From Flavisolibacter longurius (GTDB lineage Bacteria > Bacteroidota > Bacteroidia > Chitinophagales > Chitinophagaceae): DNA of 64,000 nucleotides. The stretch is from NCBI GenBank assembly GCA_013327885.1, contig JABUMY010000010.1:1-64000 (forward strand), given 5' to 3'. A model generated the notes under the pieces. The model was not told where the DNA came from. It ran no database searches and was given only the letters and a program-made list of their open reading frames with translations. Shown in pieces: positions 63,453-64,000 of this stretch (position 1 is the first letter of the stretch; each line of letters begins with the position of its first letter). Position numbers and translations under genes: made by a program.

Positions 63453-63935
63453 ATGAGCAAATTTACCCTGCGTGTTTACGGCCTTTTGATCAACGAAAAA
63501 AAACAGGTACTGGTAAGCGATGAATACATTCGCGGCGCTTACTACACCAAGTTTCCCGGTGGCGGGTTAGAGTTTGGCGAAGGTACCCGCGATTGCCTGA
63601 AGCGGGAATTTATAGAAGAAATGAACCTACGGGTAGAGGTTACCGATCATTTTTATACCACGGATTTTTACCAGGAGTCCGCGTTTCGTCCGGGAGAACA
63701 GATTATTTCCATCTATTACCTTGTGCGGCCTTTGGAAGAAATTACGGTGCCGCTAAGAACCGTGCCTTTCCAGTTTGACGATGCGCAATTGCAGTTATAC
63801 AACCAGCAGGGAGAAATTGAAACCTTCCGGTTTATTCCCCAGCAAGAATTTTCGGAGGAATCAGTCACACTACCGATTGATAAGATTGTTGCACGAATGC
63901 TGCGGGAACAATTCACTCGTTCCCCCTTGCCATAG
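63453..63935 (+). CDS. NUDIX hydrolase
   Basis: A 160-residue protein with the Nudix box GGGLEFGEGTRDCLKREFIE followed by EMNL (about residues 35-58), in which the last conserved Gly is Asn. The catalytic REFIEE glutamates that bind divalent metal are intact. It hydrolyses a nucleoside diphosphate linked to another moiety; the substrate cannot be told from sequence. Its stop overlaps the end of a convergent gene by about 23 bases. Confidence 0.88.
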   Translation: MSKFTLRVYGLLINEKKQVLVSDEYIRGAYYTKFPGGGLEFGEGTRDCLKREFIEEMNLRVEVTDHFYTTDFYQESAFRPGEQIISIYYLVRPLEEITVPLRTVPFQFDDAQLQLYNQQGEIETFRFIPQQEFSEESVTLPIDKIVARMLREQFTRSPLP

Positions 63936-64000
63936 CGGTCCTTTTCATTTCAGTTGCATCAGCCTTTCCCAGGTAACGGTCGATCAGGTTGTGGGCAAGG
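63913..64000 (-). CDS. C-terminal end of a convergent gene (partial)
   Basis: The minus-strand frame ends with TGA (63913-63915) and reads back out of the window as LAHNLIDRYLGKADAT, then EMKRTAMARGNE. The amphipathic helix and charged tail look like a real C-terminus. Product unknown because only 28 codons are visible. It overlaps the NUDIX gene tail-to-tail. Confidence 0.5.
   Translation of the reverse strand, partial: LAHNLIDRYLGKADATEMKRTAMARGNE

Overview
The window looks like a chromosome segment from a soil or freshwater Bacteroidota, most likely of the Chitinophagaceae type. Support comes from the gene families (pyruvate formate-lyase system, Tricorn-like S41 peptidase, ThuA/PQQ-dehydrogenase/cytochrome fusion, secreted GH3/GH29/GH92/GH127 enzymes, lipoproteins with Bacteroidota-type lipoboxes, DUF1080 plus Gfo/Idh/MocA pair) and from the near absence of Shine-Dalgarno sequences. 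Taxonomy is inferred from content only. There is no rRNA and no CRISPR array; two tRNA genes (Leu-CAA, Cys-GCA) are present.

Region 1 (1-10237) is the unusual part: an array of about ten mobile gene cassettes separated by imperfect palindromes that behave like integron attC sites. In each complete cassette the first 7-10 bases after the upstream crossover G are the reverse complement of the R''-like box at the 3' end of the same cassette, as expected if each cassette once existed as a circle closed at one recombination site. No integron integrase gene is visible, so this is best described as a cluster of attC sites lacking an integrase (CALIN). Cargo: a SUKH/SMI1-KNR4 protein, a 569-residue repeat protein, unknown small proteins, a membrane protein, a NADAR-domain protein and a serine beta-lactamase-like hydrolase. 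One cassette (1210-3074) sits inside another: removing it rejoins a 65-codon minus-strand gene exactly in frame. An IS91-family element with a tyrosine recombinase and an HUH transposase lies in the last cassette.

Region 2 (10.2-23.9 kb) is ordinary chromosome: cupin, homocysteine methyltransferase-like, DUF1579, rifampin ADP-ribosyltransferase (Arr), YdeI-like protein, a nested inverted-repeat element, a Tricorn-like peptidase, a saccharopine-dehydrogenase-like enzyme, MBL hydrolase, a lipoprotein and a HAD dehalogenase.

Region 3 (24-42.9 kb) carries central metabolism and sensing: the ThuA/PQQ/cytochrome fusion, phosphofructokinase, a formate block (pflB, pflA, an OFA-family transporter) followed on the same strand by an unknown protein with kinase-like motifs and malic enzyme, then a PAS histidine kinase, a GH15 operon, an ECF sigma factor and small proteins.

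Region 4 (43-56.3 kb) is a carbohydrate-degradation cluster (GH127, DUF1080, Gfo/Idh/MocA oxidoreductase, GH92, GH3, GH29, a large alpha/beta-hydrolase esterase), all apparently exported, with no SusC/SusD pair in view. Region 5 (56.8-64 kb) has the two tRNAs, an esterase, serine dehydratase, an FKBP lipoprotein, a nucleoside phosphorylase, dapF and a NUDIX hydrolase.
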